From Methylorubrum thiocyanatum (GTDB lineage: Bacteria > Pseudomonadota > Alphaproteobacteria > Rhizobiales > Beijerinckiaceae): a stretch of 64,000 nt of DNA. Below the pieces are notes generated by a model. It was not told the origin of the DNA. It saw only the letters and a program-made list of their open reading frames with translations, and did no database searches. The position numbers were made by a program, and so were the translations under genes. Of the stretch, positions 8,370-16,403 are shown in pieces. The stretch spans positions 1 through 64,000 of the forward strand of contig JACJIB010000004.1 of assembly GCA_014138645.1 (NCBI GenBank), written 5' to 3'. The first letter of the stretch is position 1. Every line of letters begins with the position of its first letter.

Positions 8370-8972
8370 GTGGAGGCTGACCTGGGGCAGACCAGCCTCG
8401 GTCTAGCTCCGCTCCAGACCGTGATCGCGGCGTTCGAGGCCAGCACCGACCACTTCTGTATGGTCTCGCCAGTTCGGGAGCCGGATTACCGCGTGCAGCA
8501 GCTCACCTGCGACAAGCCGGACGGTCGCCCCGCCATCTCCGCCCAACTCCGCTACGCTGACAACCTCTACGTCCTCACTGACCTCAAGATTGGCGGTCGT
8601 TCGCTCACGGGACCAGCTGCGGCTAGCTTCTTGAAGAAGGTCGTGCCCATCGAGACCATGCTCGACAAGTTCCGCATTTTGGCGATCGCGCCCAAAGTCG
8701 GCCCTGTCGACCTCGGCACGCTTACCCAGATCCGGAAGAACCTCGCGGTCACCAACCAGGGTTCATCTTGCACGCCGAAGGAGCGACAGGAGGCGATGCT
8801 CTACGACGTCGAGTGCTCGGTGAACTCCCACACCTATAGCTTCGTCCTCAAGAACAACGGCTTCGGCAACCTCGTGCTCTCCGACCTCCAGCGCGACGCC
8901 AGGCCCCTCAACAGCGGGCAGCGGGCCGACGCGTTCCGCGACCTGTTCGACGTCGACCCGAACCACCCCTGA
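8370..8972 (+). CDS. Hypothetical protein, N-terminus unresolved; paralogue of next gene
   Basis: A clear protein-like frame covers about 190 residues ending in DVDPNHP. No ATG lies near its plausible beginning; in-frame GTG codons at 8370 and 8421 are possible but lack a good ribosome-binding site and a signal peptide, so the true N-terminus may be lost or shifted. The stretch LGTLTQIRKNLAVTNQ, later TPKERQEAMLYDVECSV and YSFVLKNN aligns in order with LGTLEQLTRKFLQVGG, CETERDKG...AHYDVNC and YTFILMPN in the following gene, so the two are related. Upstream it abuts the divergent AlbA-type pseudogene. Function unknown. Confidence 0.5.
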   Translation: MEADLGQTSLGLAPLQTVIAAFEASTDHFCMVSPVREPDYRVQQLTCDKPDGRPAISAQLRYADNLYVLTDLKIGGRSLTGPAAASFLKKVVPIETMLDKFRILAIAPKVGPVDLGTLTQIRKNLAVTNQGSSCTPKERQEAMLYDVECSVNSHTYSFVLKNNGFGNLVLSDLQRDARPLNSGQRADAFRDLFDVDPNHP

Positions 8973-8999
8973 TCCGCTCGGCTCGACGAGGCTCCTCCC

Positions 9000-9422
9000 A
9001 TGACGCGATCTGCGCTCGTTATCTTTGCGGCCCTCGTCTGCGCTGCGCCCGCTCGCGCGGCCGAGGACGCACTGAGCTGGCCCATCCAAACCCTGTCCGA
9101 CGACTTCCGCGAGGTCCAGCTCGGCACCCTCGAACAGCTCACCCGAAAGTTCCTGCAGGTCGGCGGACAGACCTGCCTCTGCGAGACCGAGCGGGACAAG
9201 GGCGACGCCGTCGCACACTACGACGTGAACTGCTTCTCGCGTGGCGTAGGGGACGACTACACATTCATCCTCATGCCGAATGAAAACGAACGGCTGCACA
9301 AGAAGTACCTGGCCATCCAATACTTCAAGAAGAACGATGGACTGATGCCGCCCAAGGAGCGGGAGGCCATGTTCCGCAAGCTCGGCCGCATCCTGCCGCC
9401 CAGCCCACCCGAACGCCCCTGA
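9000..9422 (+). CDS. Secreted hypothetical protein
   Basis: A 140-residue protein with a convincing Sec signal peptide (residues 1-20, TRSALVIFAALVCAAPARA). The mature part has two cysteines close together (CLCE) and a third in VNCF, followed by a YTFILMPN strand and a proline-rich tail. It starts 27 bases after the stop of the preceding related gene, so the pair is probably co-transcribed. I recognise no domain. The pair looks like a duplication of one secreted family whose upstream copy lost its signal sequence. Location: periplasm or outside the cell, inferred from the signal peptide. Confidence 0.65.
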   Translation: MTRSALVIFAALVCAAPARAAEDALSWPIQTLSDDFREVQLGTLEQLTRKFLQVGGQTCLCETERDKGDAVAHYDVNCFSRGVGDDYTFILMPNENERLHKKYLAIQYFKKNDGLMPPKEREAMFRKLGRILPPSPPERP

Positions 9423-9502
9423 GGCGACCCTTTCGATTCACCACGGTCCGACCCCGCGCTTGCGCTCCCGGATGTCGCCAAGCCGGAACCAAGGAAGACC
9501 GA

Positions 9503-11130
9503 CTACACCTTGACCCAGGCCAACCGGTTGATCACATCAGCACGGGCCTTCAGCGACACGCCGCCGTAACGTTCCGCCACCGATTTCGCCGACCATCCAC
9601 ACAGCGCGTTGGTATCCTTCTCGCCGGTGTTGAGGTCCGTCGCCAGATAGCTGAAACGGTGCCGCCAGCCGTGATTCGGTGCCACCCCGGGGTCGCTCAC
9701 CTGCTCGCGCCCGAACTCCGCTAGGCGGTTCTTCACCCCCTGCAATGGGCCTGTGATCCCCCCGGTCTCGTCGGGAACGAGGAACAACCGCTCCTTCCTG
9801 ACGCTCGCCGCGAACTCGGGGAACCCCAGCGCGACGAGTTGCGGGTGCAACGGCACCTCCCGCAGCTTCTTCGTCTTCACCGTGCCCGCCTCTGGCGTGA
9901 TCGTCAGTACCCACGTCCCGCCAGGGTGCCCGTCCAACTCGACCCTACGCAGATCCTGCTTGCGCAGTTGCACAAGTTCTCCGACCCGCGCGCCGGTGAA
10001 CGCCATCAGCCACGGCACCCAGCGCTTGGCCGCGAAGGTCTCGGGCAGCTCCTCGCCTTGTTGATGCTGCAAGGCTGCCCGCAGGATCCGCACCGCCTCC
10101 TCGTCCGTGAACCACTTGTCCCGCGTCTCGGTCCTGGCGACCTTCATCACGCTGATGCCAGTGGCGGGGTTCGCCGGCAGCTGGCGGTTCGCCGCCGCCC
10201 ATCCGAACACCGACTTCAGCCCGGCGAGGTCGCTGTTCTTGACCGTTTGCGGTGAGATCGGCTTACCCCCACGCCCGACGCTTTTCAGACGGTAGTCCTT
10301 GTAGGCGATCACGTCGTCAGCGGTGACACGGGTCGCGTCGTCGTGCTTCAGGAACGCCACGAGGCCGCGCATCGTGTTTGTGTACGACTCGCGGGTGGAA
10401 GCGGACTTGCCCGTCTTCTCGGCCTCCGCCCACCATCCCTCCACCAAGCCAGTCAGTGTCACCCGCGCTTTGCCCCGAACCGAAGCCGCACCGTTCCGCG
10501 GTGCCGGCCTGGGCGCTGCAATCTGCTGCGCAGCCGGTGTCCGCATCGGCGCAGTGGCCGCTGGCCGGGCATAGCCGTCAGGCATCTCGCCCCGGGCCAT
10601 CCGCTGCAGGGTCAGGCTCGCGCGCTGCACCGCCGCCCCGACTGCCCGGGCGAGCTTCCTGCGGGCGTCCTCGTCGACGACGAGACCGCGCTCCCGCACC
10701 GCGCGATCAGCGCCTTCGTAGCACCACTGCTCCAGAGCCATCAGCCGCCCGAGATCCGGGACGTCGCAGGCCATATCCACGGCCGACTTCGACGCGTCGA
10801 GTGGCGGGCGGGTGAAGCAGCGCCCCCCACATCGACCGGCCAGAAGGTCTGGGCGCTCGGCTCGTCGGCATGCCGGGTCAGCCACGCATCATGCACTGCT
10901 GCCGCGATCTCGTGGGCCTCGCGCTCGCTCAGCGTCTGCGGTCCCTTCCGCAATGCCGCCCAGCGGGCTTCGAGCTTCACCAACTGCTCGGCCATCAGGC
11001 GCTTAGCCTCGGCCGGGTCCTTCGTCTTCAGGCTGAGGGTGACCTCCCGACGGCCGACGACGAGGTCAGCGGGTACGTGCCGGCGTAGGCGGTACGTGTG
11101 CGAACCCGAGCGGAGTTGGGGTCGAGGCAT
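9503..11130 (-). pseudogene. Tyrosine recombinase/integrase, frameshifted
   Basis: The N-terminal part (from ATG 11130) starts MPRPQLRSGSHTYRLRR, an integrase N-terminal domain often seen in tRNA-targeted islands. It ends out of frame at a run of six G/C at 10823-10828; adding one base there restores DVGGRCFTRPPLDASK and the remaining 440 residues. The catalytic domain is intact: Arg in TGARVGEL, Lys in VKTKKLREVPLH, the HGWRHRF box, Trp in LCGWSAKS and nucleophile Tyr in ERYGG. It would integrate or excise the island at the adjacent tRNA-Leu. Only the single-base lesion in the homopolymer inactivates it, so a sequencing error is possible. Confidence 0.8.
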
Positions 11131-11230
11131 CGACAAGACCATGCGTGTACCCAACGGGCGTACCACGCGAGGCCCGCTAACTACATGATCTATCGGAACT
11201 TCTTTGCGGATCAGCGCTTTATGCGGCTGA

Positions 11231-11255
11231 TGGTGCCCAGGAAAGGACTCGAACC
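11231..11255. other. Probable attachment site (tRNA 3' end)
   Basis: The 3' end of tRNA-Leu including the CCA and T-arm lies next to the integrase gene. By analogy with tRNA-targeted islands, a direct repeat of this stretch should exist at the island's far end, beyond the window's left edge. The exact core length cannot be determined here. Confidence 0.5.
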
Positions 11256-11315
11256 TTCACCTCTTGCGAGACTGGTACCTGAAACCAGCGCGTCTACCAA
11301 TTCCGCCACCTGGGC
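11231..11315 (-). tRNA. tRNA-Leu(CAG)
   Basis: An 85-base cloverleaf with a 7-bp acceptor stem (GCCCAGG with CCTGGGC), discriminator A and encoded CCA, a long variable arm typical of leucine tRNA, and an anticodon loop TTCAGGT giving anticodon CAG (reads CUG). The T-arm contains GGTTCGAGTCC. Its 3' end faces the integrase remnant, so it served as attachment site for the island. Confidence 0.95.
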
Positions 11316-11468
11316 GCCGGACCGTTGCCGGTCGGCGATGGGGTTCGTTTAGGGGGCGGCGGCGAAGGCGTCAATCGCTGTTTCGCCGCCGATGGCCAAA
11401 AATCCCGAAGCCGGCTTTCGGCGCGGCGTGGGAGCAACAGGCCCGCGCCGCGCGTCGCGGACGACGCC

Positions 11469-12878
11469 TTAGCCGCGCCACTCACGGATGTCGACGAAGC
11501 GGCCGGCTACCGCTGCCGCCGCCGCCATGGCCGGGGAGACGAGGTGCGTGCGCCCGCGCGGACCCTGTCGGCCCTCGAAGTTGCGGTTCGAGGTCGAGGC
11601 GCAGCGCTCGCCCGGCCGCAGCTTGTCCGGGTTCATCCCGAGGCACATCGAGCAGCCGGGCTCGCGCCAGTCGAAGCCCGCGTCCTTGAGGATACGATCG
11701 ATCCCCTCGGCCTCGGCCTGCGCCTTCACCAAGCCGGAGCCCGGCACCACCATCGCCGAGACGCCGTCATGGACCTTGCGGCCCTCGACCATCTTGGCGA
11801 CGATGCGCAGATCCTCAATGCGGCCGTTGGTGCAGGAGCCGATGAACACCCGGTCGAGGGTGATGTCGGTCATCCGCATGCCCGGCGTCAGGCCCATATA
11901 GGCCAGAGCCTTCTCCTTGGACTGGCGCTTGTTCTCGTCGGCGATCTGCGCCGGATCGGGCACGGTACCGAGGATCGAGACGATGTCCTCGGGGCTGGTC
12001 CCCCAGGAGACCAGCGGGGGGAGGTTGGCCGCGTCGAGCCGGATCTCGCGGTCGAACTGCGCGCCCTCATCGGAGACGAGGCTTTCCCAGTAGCGGCGGG
12101 CCGCATCGAAGGCGGCGCCCTTGGGCGCCTTGGGGCGGTCCTTGACGTAGGCGTAAGTCGTCTCGTCGGGCGCGACCATACCGGCCCGCGCCCCGCCCTC
12201 GATCGACATGTTGCAGATCGTCATCCGGCCCTCCATCGAGAGGGCGCGGATCGCCTCGCCGGCATATTCGATGACGTGGCCGGTGCCGCCGGCGGTGCCG
12301 ATCTCGCCGATGATGGCCAGCACGATGTCCTTGGCACTGACGCCCGGCGGCAGCGTGCCGTCGACGGTGACGCGCATGTTCTTGGCCTTACGCTGGATCA
12401 GCGTCTGGGTGGCGAGCACGTGCTCGACCTCCGAGGTGCCGATGCCGTGGGCCAGCGCGCCGAAGGCGCCGTGGGTCGAGGTGTGGCTGTCGCCGCACAC
12501 GATCGTCTGGCCCGGCAGGGTGAAGCCCTGCTCCGGTCCGATGATGTGGACGATGCCCTGGCGTCGGTCGAGGGCGTCGTAGAACTCGATGCCGAAGTCG
12601 CGCACGTTCTCGGCGAGCGCCTCGAGCTGCGTGCGGCTCTCCGGATCCTCGATGCCCTTGGAGCGGTCCGAGGTCTGGACGTTGTGATCGACCACCGCCA
12701 GCGTCTTGTGGGGCGCATGGACCTTGCGGCCGGCGACGCGAAGCCCCTCGAACGCCTGGGGGCTCGTCACCTCGTGCACGAGGTGGCGGTCGATGTAGAG
12801 GAGGGCGGAGCCATCCGGCCCAACATCGACGACGTGGTCGTCCCAGATCTTGTCGTAGAGGGTGCGCGGCGCGGTCAT
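11469..12878 (-). CDS. leuC: 3-isopropylmalate dehydratase large subunit
   Basis: Aconitase-family enzyme of leucine biosynthesis that isomerises 2- to 3-isopropylmalate together with LeuD. The protein has 469 residues, the normal length. Seen are the start [12 protein letters not shown], the [17 protein letters not shown] block, and three cluster cysteines: one in [14 protein letters not shown] and two in [10 protein letters not shown]. The start at 12878 ([12 protein letters not shown]) matches the family; a longer frame upstream is non-homologous in appearance. LeuD is not beside it, as is common in alphaproteobacteria. tRNA-Leu(CAG) lies about 150 bases downstream on the same strand. Confidence 0.97.
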   Translation of the reverse strand: MTAPRTLYDKIWDDHVVDVGPDGSALLYIDRHLVHEVTSPQAFEGLRVAGRKVHAPHKTLAVVDHNVQTSDRSKGIEDPESRTQLEALAENVRDFGIEFYDALDRRQGIVHIIGPEQGFTLPGQTIVCGDSHTSTHGAFGALAHGIGTSEVEHVLATQTLIQRKAKNMRVTVDGTLPPGVSAKDIVLAIIGEIGTAGGTGHVIEYAGEAIRALSMEGRMTICNMSIEGGARAGMVAPDETTYAYVKDRPKAPKGAAFDAARRYWESLVSDEGAQFDREIRLDAANLPPLVSWGTSPEDIVSILGTVPDPAQIADENKRQSKEKALAYMGLTPGMRMTDITLDRVFIGSCTNGRIEDLRIVAKMVEGRKVHDGVSAMVVPGSGLVKAQAEAEGIDRILKDAGFDWREPGCSMCLGMNPDKLRPGERCASTSNRNFEGRQGPRGRTHLVSPAMAAAAAVAGRFVDIREWRG

Positions 12879-13253
12879 GGTGCAGCTATTCTGACGGGTT
12901 GAAGGCTCCATCGCGGAAAACGCCCCGGCCGGGCCGCGGGAAACCGTGCGGCCGGATCGCGGGGAATATCCGGAAGAAGTCCTTGTGTAATGCTCCGCGG
13001 GCGATTTCGGAAGGGCAGCGGCGCACATGACAGTTTTGCCGTGCGCTCGCCGCGCCGGCCGGGCTCGGCTGGACCGGGGCGCGGCGCGGCATTACTCCGG
13101 CTCAGATCAAGCTTGCAGAGAAGCCGAGCGAGACTCGGCTTCTCTGCGTCCGGCGGACGCCCGCCGCCCCGCATTCGCGGGGGCAACCGGCGATGCGCGA
13201 TCGTCATCGCCGGTTGATATCCCTGATTTGTCGAGCCGGGAGGCCGTGAGCCT
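12879..13253. other. Divergent intergenic region between leuC and dehydrogenase gene
   Basis: A 375-base region holding the leuC promoter on the minus strand and, on the right, the hairpin array listed separately at 13115-13215. I found no Leu-rich leader peptide before leuC that would indicate attenuation. Confidence 0.5.
13115..13215. repeat. Array of four consecutive perfect hairpins
   Basis: Four perfect inverted repeats follow each other: GCAGAGAAGCCGAG with its complement (13115-13147, 14-bp stem, 5-base loop); GCGTCC/GGACGC (13146-13160, 6 bp); CCCCGC/GCGGGG (13167-13182, 6 bp); and AACCGGCGATG with its complement (13185-13215, 11 bp, 9-base loop). No T-run follows, so a simple intrinsic terminator is unlikely. 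It ends 38 bases before the dehydrogenase start. It resembles a mosaic palindromic unit of the REP or BIME kind; a structured 5' leader is the alternative. Confidence 0.7.
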
Positions 13254-14225
13254 GTGCCGCCAGCCGAGACCCCCGACATCCTGCTGATCCGGCAGACCCG
13301 CCCCGACGTGGCCGGCCGGCTCGCCGAGCGCTTCCGACTGCACCGGATGGAGGAGGCGCCCGACCGCGAGGCCTTCCTCGATGCGGTCGGGCCGCGCATC
13401 CGGGCGCTCGCGGTCGGTGCCATGTGCCCGATCGATGCCGCCCTGTTCGACCGGCTGCCGCGGCTGGAGATCGTGGCGAGCTTCGGCGTCGGCTACGACA
13501 CCATCGACGCGGTGGAGGCGCATCGCCGCGGCATCGTCGTCACCCACACGCCGGACGTGCTCTCCGACGAGGTCGCCGACCTCGCTCTGGGGCTGCTGCT
13601 CGCCACCCTGCGCCGGATCCCGCAAGCCGACCGCTACCTGCGCGCCGGGCACTGGCGGGCGGGCAGCTTCCCGCTCACCACGAGCCTTCGCGAGCGCCGG
13701 GTCGGCATCCTCGGGCTCGGGCGGATCGGACGGGCGATCGCCCGGCGGCTGGAAGGGTTCGGCGTGACGATCGCCTATCACGGCCGCACGCCTCGGGCGG
13801 ACGTGCCTTACGCCTATCACGACAGCCTGCTCGGGCTGGCGCAGGCGGTCGATACGCTGATCGTGGCCGCCCCCGGCGGGCCGGGCACGCAGGGGATCGT
13901 CGATGCCGAGGTGCTGGCGGCGCTGGGGCCTGACGGCATCGTCGTCAACATCGCCCGCGGCAGCGTCATCGACGAGCCGGCGCTGATCGCCGCGCTCCAG
14001 GCGGGGACAATCCTCGGAGCGGGGCTCGACGTGTTCGCGAACGAGCCGCAGGTGCCGCAGGCGCTGATCGACCTCGATCAGACCGTGCTCCTGCCGCATG
14101 TCGGCTCAGGCTCGCACCACACCCGCGCGGCGATGGGCCGGATGCTCACCGACAACCTGTTCTCCTGGTTCGACGGCAAGGGGCCGGTGACGCCGGTGCC
14201 GGAAACGCCCTGGACGGGCCAGTAA
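13254..14225 (+). CDS. D-2-hydroxyacid dehydrogenase
   Basis: This 323-residue NAD(P)-dependent 2-hydroxyacid dehydrogenase probably reduces glyoxylate, hydroxypyruvate or a related 2-oxoacid. The nucleotide-binding motif GILGLGRIGRAIARRL is near residue 155. The substrate-binding Arg is in NIARGSVIDE, the catalytic Glu in FANEPQVP and the catalytic His in LPHVGSGSHHT. Start is GTG at 13254 with a GGGAGG ribosome-binding site upstream. Its stop overlaps the first possible ATG of the next gene. Glyoxylate or hydroxypyruvate reduction would suit a serine-cycle methylotroph, but the substrate is inferred only. Confidence 0.88.
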   Translation: MPPAETPDILLIRQTRPDVAGRLAERFRLHRMEEAPDREAFLDAVGPRIRALAVGAMCPIDAALFDRLPRLEIVASFGVGYDTIDAVEAHRRGIVVTHTPDVLSDEVADLALGLLLATLRRIPQADRYLRAGHWRAGSFPLTTSLRERRVGILGLGRIGRAIARRLEGFGVTIAYHGRTPRADVPYAYHDSLLGLAQAVDTLIVAAPGGPGTQGIVDAEVLAALGPDGIVVNIARGSVIDEPALIAALQAGTILGAGLDVFANEPQVPQALIDLDQTVLLPHVGSGSHHTRAAMGRMLTDNLFSWFDGKGPVTPVPETPWTGQ

Positions 14226-14239
14226 TGAGGGGCCCAATC

Positions 14240-15097
14240 ATGACGCGCATCGCTTTGGCCGGGGCCCTGGCGCTGTTGGCGCTGACCGCGGCCCAGGCGC
14301 AGGAGAGCCCGCCGGAGCCGGCGCCCGCGACAGCGCCTCCTGAGAGCGGGGGGGCCGTGCCGCCCGGCCTCGCGACCCTGCCCACCACCCTCGCGGGCGC
14401 GGCGGGCACCTGGGACCTCTCCCTGGAGGGCGGGCGGCGGCGCTGCGTGCTGACGCTGGCGATGGAGACCGGACCGAGCGGGCGCGCGGCGCGCTTTCCC
14501 GCAGGCTGCCGCCGGGCCCTACCGCTCATGGCCGGCATCGGCGGCTGGCTGTTCACCGGCGAGACGTTGCGCCTCGTGGACCGGAACCTGCGGCCGATGC
14601 TGATCTTCGCCCGAAGCCCCGATGGGCTGAGCCTCGGCGCCACCGCCGAGAACGGCGAGCGCTACAACCTCGTGCCGCTGCAGATCGCGGCGATGCAGCC
14701 GCCCGCCGCCGCCGGAACCGCCACCGTCACGCCAGCGGCGCAGGGCGATGCACCGCCGACCGCCACGGCGCCGGAAAAGCCGGCGGAAACCTCCGTCCAA
14801 GGGCCGGCTCCCGGCCTCTACGCCCTCGACCGCGCCGCGCAGAAGGACGTCTGCCGCCTCGACTTCTCACCGTCCCCTGACGCCGGGAAGGACACAGCCC
14901 CCGTGCGGGTGCTGCCGGATTGCCGCGACAGCGGGATCACCGTGTTCGATCCGGTGAGCTGGCGCTTCGCCAACGGCCACCTGACGCTGAAGGCGCGGCG
15001 CGGCCATGCGGTGAACCTCGTGGCGATCGGGGAGGGGCGCTGGCGGCGCGATCCCGAGATCGGCGCGCCCCTGGTGCTCCGGAAGGTCGAGCCGTAA
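14240..15097 (+). CDS. Inh/AprI-type protease-inhibitor-like protein with two domains
   Basis: A secreted 285-residue protein. After a signal peptide (residues 1-20, TRIALAGALALLALTAAQAQ) come a proline-rich spacer and two copies of an Inh/AprI/Omp19-like small beta-barrel. Each copy has a spaced pair of cysteines (RRRCVLTL with AGCRRALPL; DVCRLDF with PDCRDSGI) and a strand near its end (GWLFTGETLRLVD; SWRFANGHLTLK). An Ala/Pro-rich linker separates them. Family members inhibit secreted metalloproteases in the periplasm. The start at 14240 is favoured by AGGGGC upstream; ATG 14225 overlaps the previous stop. No partner protease gene is visible. Two domains instead of one is unusual. Confidence 0.75.
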   Translation: MTRIALAGALALLALTAAQAQESPPEPAPATAPPESGGAVPPGLATLPTTLAGAAGTWDLSLEGGRRRCVLTLAMETGPSGRAARFPAGCRRALPLMAGIGGWLFTGETLRLVDRNLRPMLIFARSPDGLSLGATAENGERYNLVPLQIAAMQPPAAAGTATVTPAAQGDAPPTATAPEKPAETSVQGPAPGLYALDRAAQKDVCRLDFSPSPDAGKDTAPVRVLPDCRDSGITVFDPVSWRFANGHLTLKARRGHAVNLVAIGEGRWRRDPEIGAPLVLRKVEP

Positions 15098-15171
15098 GCG
15101 AGCCGCGCTCCGAACGCTCGTCGTCGCATCGTCTGCCCCGAAAGCCCGCCATCCCCGTTCGGGACGAGGCT

Positions 15172-15924
15172 TCAGAACAGCGGCCGCAGGACGAGGTGCA
15201 GTCCGAGCCCCAGCAGACCGACGAAGAAGCAGCGGCGGAACACCCGCTCGCTCACCCGGCCCCGCACCCAGCCGCCGAGGACCATCCCGAGCAGGGCCGG
15301 GACGAGGGCGATGAGGGAGGAGCCGGCGACGCTGAGCGAGAGGGCGCCGCCGCCGGCAAGCGCAACCGCGAGCGCCACGGTCGAGACGGTGAAGGACAAT
15401 CCCAGCGCCTGGATCAGGTCATCCTTCGTCAGGCCGAGCGCGCCGAGATAGGGCGCGGAGGGAAAGGACGAGACGGCGGTGGCCGCGGTCACCAGCCCCG
15501 TCGCGGCACCGACGAGCGGTCCGAGCCAGCGCTCCGCGGCCGGCGGAACGTGGAGCCGCAGGGCGGCGAGGCCGACGACGGCGTAGGCGATCAGGGCGAG
15601 CCCGAGGAAGACCGTGGCCTCGGCGCCGTAATCGCCGTGAAGGATCCCCGCCGCGACCAGGGTACCGACCACGCTTGCCGCCAGCATCGGCCAGAGCCGG
15701 CGCAGCAATGTGCCGAAGCGCGGGCCCGCCGCGAGCTGCCAGACATTGGTGACGAAGGCCGGCACCACGAGCAGGGCCGCGGCCTGGACCGGCGCCATGA
15801 CGAGGCTGAGCAGCCCCATGGCGACGGGCGGCAGGCCGAGCCCGACCATGCCCTTGACGAAGCCGGCGAGCAGGAAGGCCGACGCCGCGACCGCGAGGGG
15901 GAGGGGGTCCAGGGACAAGGACAT
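15172..15924 (-). CDS. TauE/SafE-family membrane exporter
   Basis: A 250-residue integral membrane protein with about eight hydrophobic helices. The N-terminal repeat AGFVKGMVGLGLPPVAMGLL is the family hallmark, and a second half-repeat is seen around GLVTAATAVSSFPSAPYL. Such proteins export sulfite, sulfoacetate or similar organosulfur anions, but many have unknown substrates. Start chosen at 15924 (MSLSLDPLPL), just before the first helix. A LysR regulator gene and a small hypothetical gene lie directly upstream; the regulator is divergent and is the likely controller. Topology: inner membrane. Confidence 0.88.
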   Translation of the reverse strand: MSLSLDPLPLAVAASAFLLAGFVKGMVGLGLPPVAMGLLSLVMAPVQAAALLVVPAFVTNVWQLAAGPRFGTLLRRLWPMLAASVVGTLVAAGILHGDYGAEATVFLGLALIAYAVVGLAALRLHVPPAAERWLGPLVGAATGLVTAATAVSSFPSAPYLGALGLTKDDLIQALGLSFTVSTVALAVALAGGGALSLSVAGSSLIALVPALLGMVLGGWVRGRVSERVFRRCFFVGLLGLGLHLVLRPLF

Positions 15925-15959
15925 GACCGCGTTCTGATCTTCCGAAGGAGGGGTGAGGG

Positions 15960-16214
15960 TCAGTCGTGGAGCAGCATGTCGCGCAGCGTCGCCTGCTGGG
16001 CGGCCTCCGCTTCCGTCTCCTGTGCGGAGGGCGGTGCTGCGATGGGCCCGATGGCCGGTGCCGGCCGGGCGGCCGCGCGCGGCGCGGCGCAGACGGTTGC
16101 CGCCGCATCGGAGCGGGCGATGGCGACGAGCGCGGTGAAGGCCGCGAGGAGAAGGGCGGCGGCTTCGAGGCGGGTGTCGCCCGGGCGGGTCGTGGTTTGC
16201 GCGTTCCGTGCCAT
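15960..16214 (-). CDS. Small hypothetical protein with one hydrophobic segment
   Basis: An 84-residue frame with a hydrophobic segment (residues 18-34, AAALLLAAFTALVAIAR) followed by an Ala/Pro-rich stretch and an acidic end, QETEAEAAQQATLRDMLLHD. It could be membrane-anchored in the inner membrane. It lies 35 bases upstream of the TauE/SafE gene on the same strand, so the two may form a transcript. I do not recognise the family, and GC-rich DNA makes chance frames common, so support is moderate. Confidence 0.45.
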   Translation of the reverse strand: MARNAQTTTRPGDTRLEAAALLLAAFTALVAIARSDAAATVCAAPRAAARPAPAIGPIAAPPSAQETEAEAAQQATLRDMLLHD

Positions 16215-16367
16215 GGCCCGACTGTGTCAGCGTGACAGCGCGGGACAATGCGGAAGTGGGCCGGGGCAGCCTTCGGCTCAGCCGAAGCCTATAGCGGCTG
16301 AGCTTCTGGCCGGGAGGCGCTCGTCCGCCGAGAATGCTCTCGCTTTTCGTTTCGGCATCGTCTTTTT

Positions 16368-16393
16368 CCCGAAAGCCGGCGACCCCTTTCGGG
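16368..16393 (+). promoter_or_regulatory. Palindrome over the lysR ribosome-binding site
   Basis: Arms CCCGAAAG and CTTTCGGG (8 bp, 10-base spacer) end ten bases before the ATG of the lysR gene and overlap its GGGAG ribosome-binding site. It could be an operator for autoregulation or an RNA hairpin that limits translation. A second 7-bp hairpin, CTTCGGC/GCCGAAG, lies at 16271-16287. Confidence 0.4.
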
Positions 16394-16403
16394 AGCAGAC
16401 TCG

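Larger units (their letters stand above)
1..11230. mobile_element. Remnant genomic island integrated at tRNA-Leu
   Basis: The right edge is set by a tyrosine-recombinase gene whose frame ends 100 bases from the 3' terminus of tRNA-Leu(CAG), the classical integration arrangement. Within the segment are an IS element, at least four damaged genes, and a left part (about 1-5000) that is visibly AT-richer than the roughly 70% GC genes right of 11316. The left boundary is outside the window, so the far attachment site is not visible. The integrase is itself frameshifted, so the island is probably immobile unless helped by another element. The extent is inferred; the integrase-tRNA adjacency is directly seen. 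Confidence 0.6.

Noticed and set aside
12879-13114. Leucine attenuator leader before leuC
   Set aside because: No short Leu-rich frame with paired terminator and antiterminator stems was found on the minus strand.
15419-16108. Arg/Ala-rich frame overlapping the TauE/SafE gene
   Set aside because: Wrong frame of a real membrane-protein gene; no hydrophobic helices or motifs.
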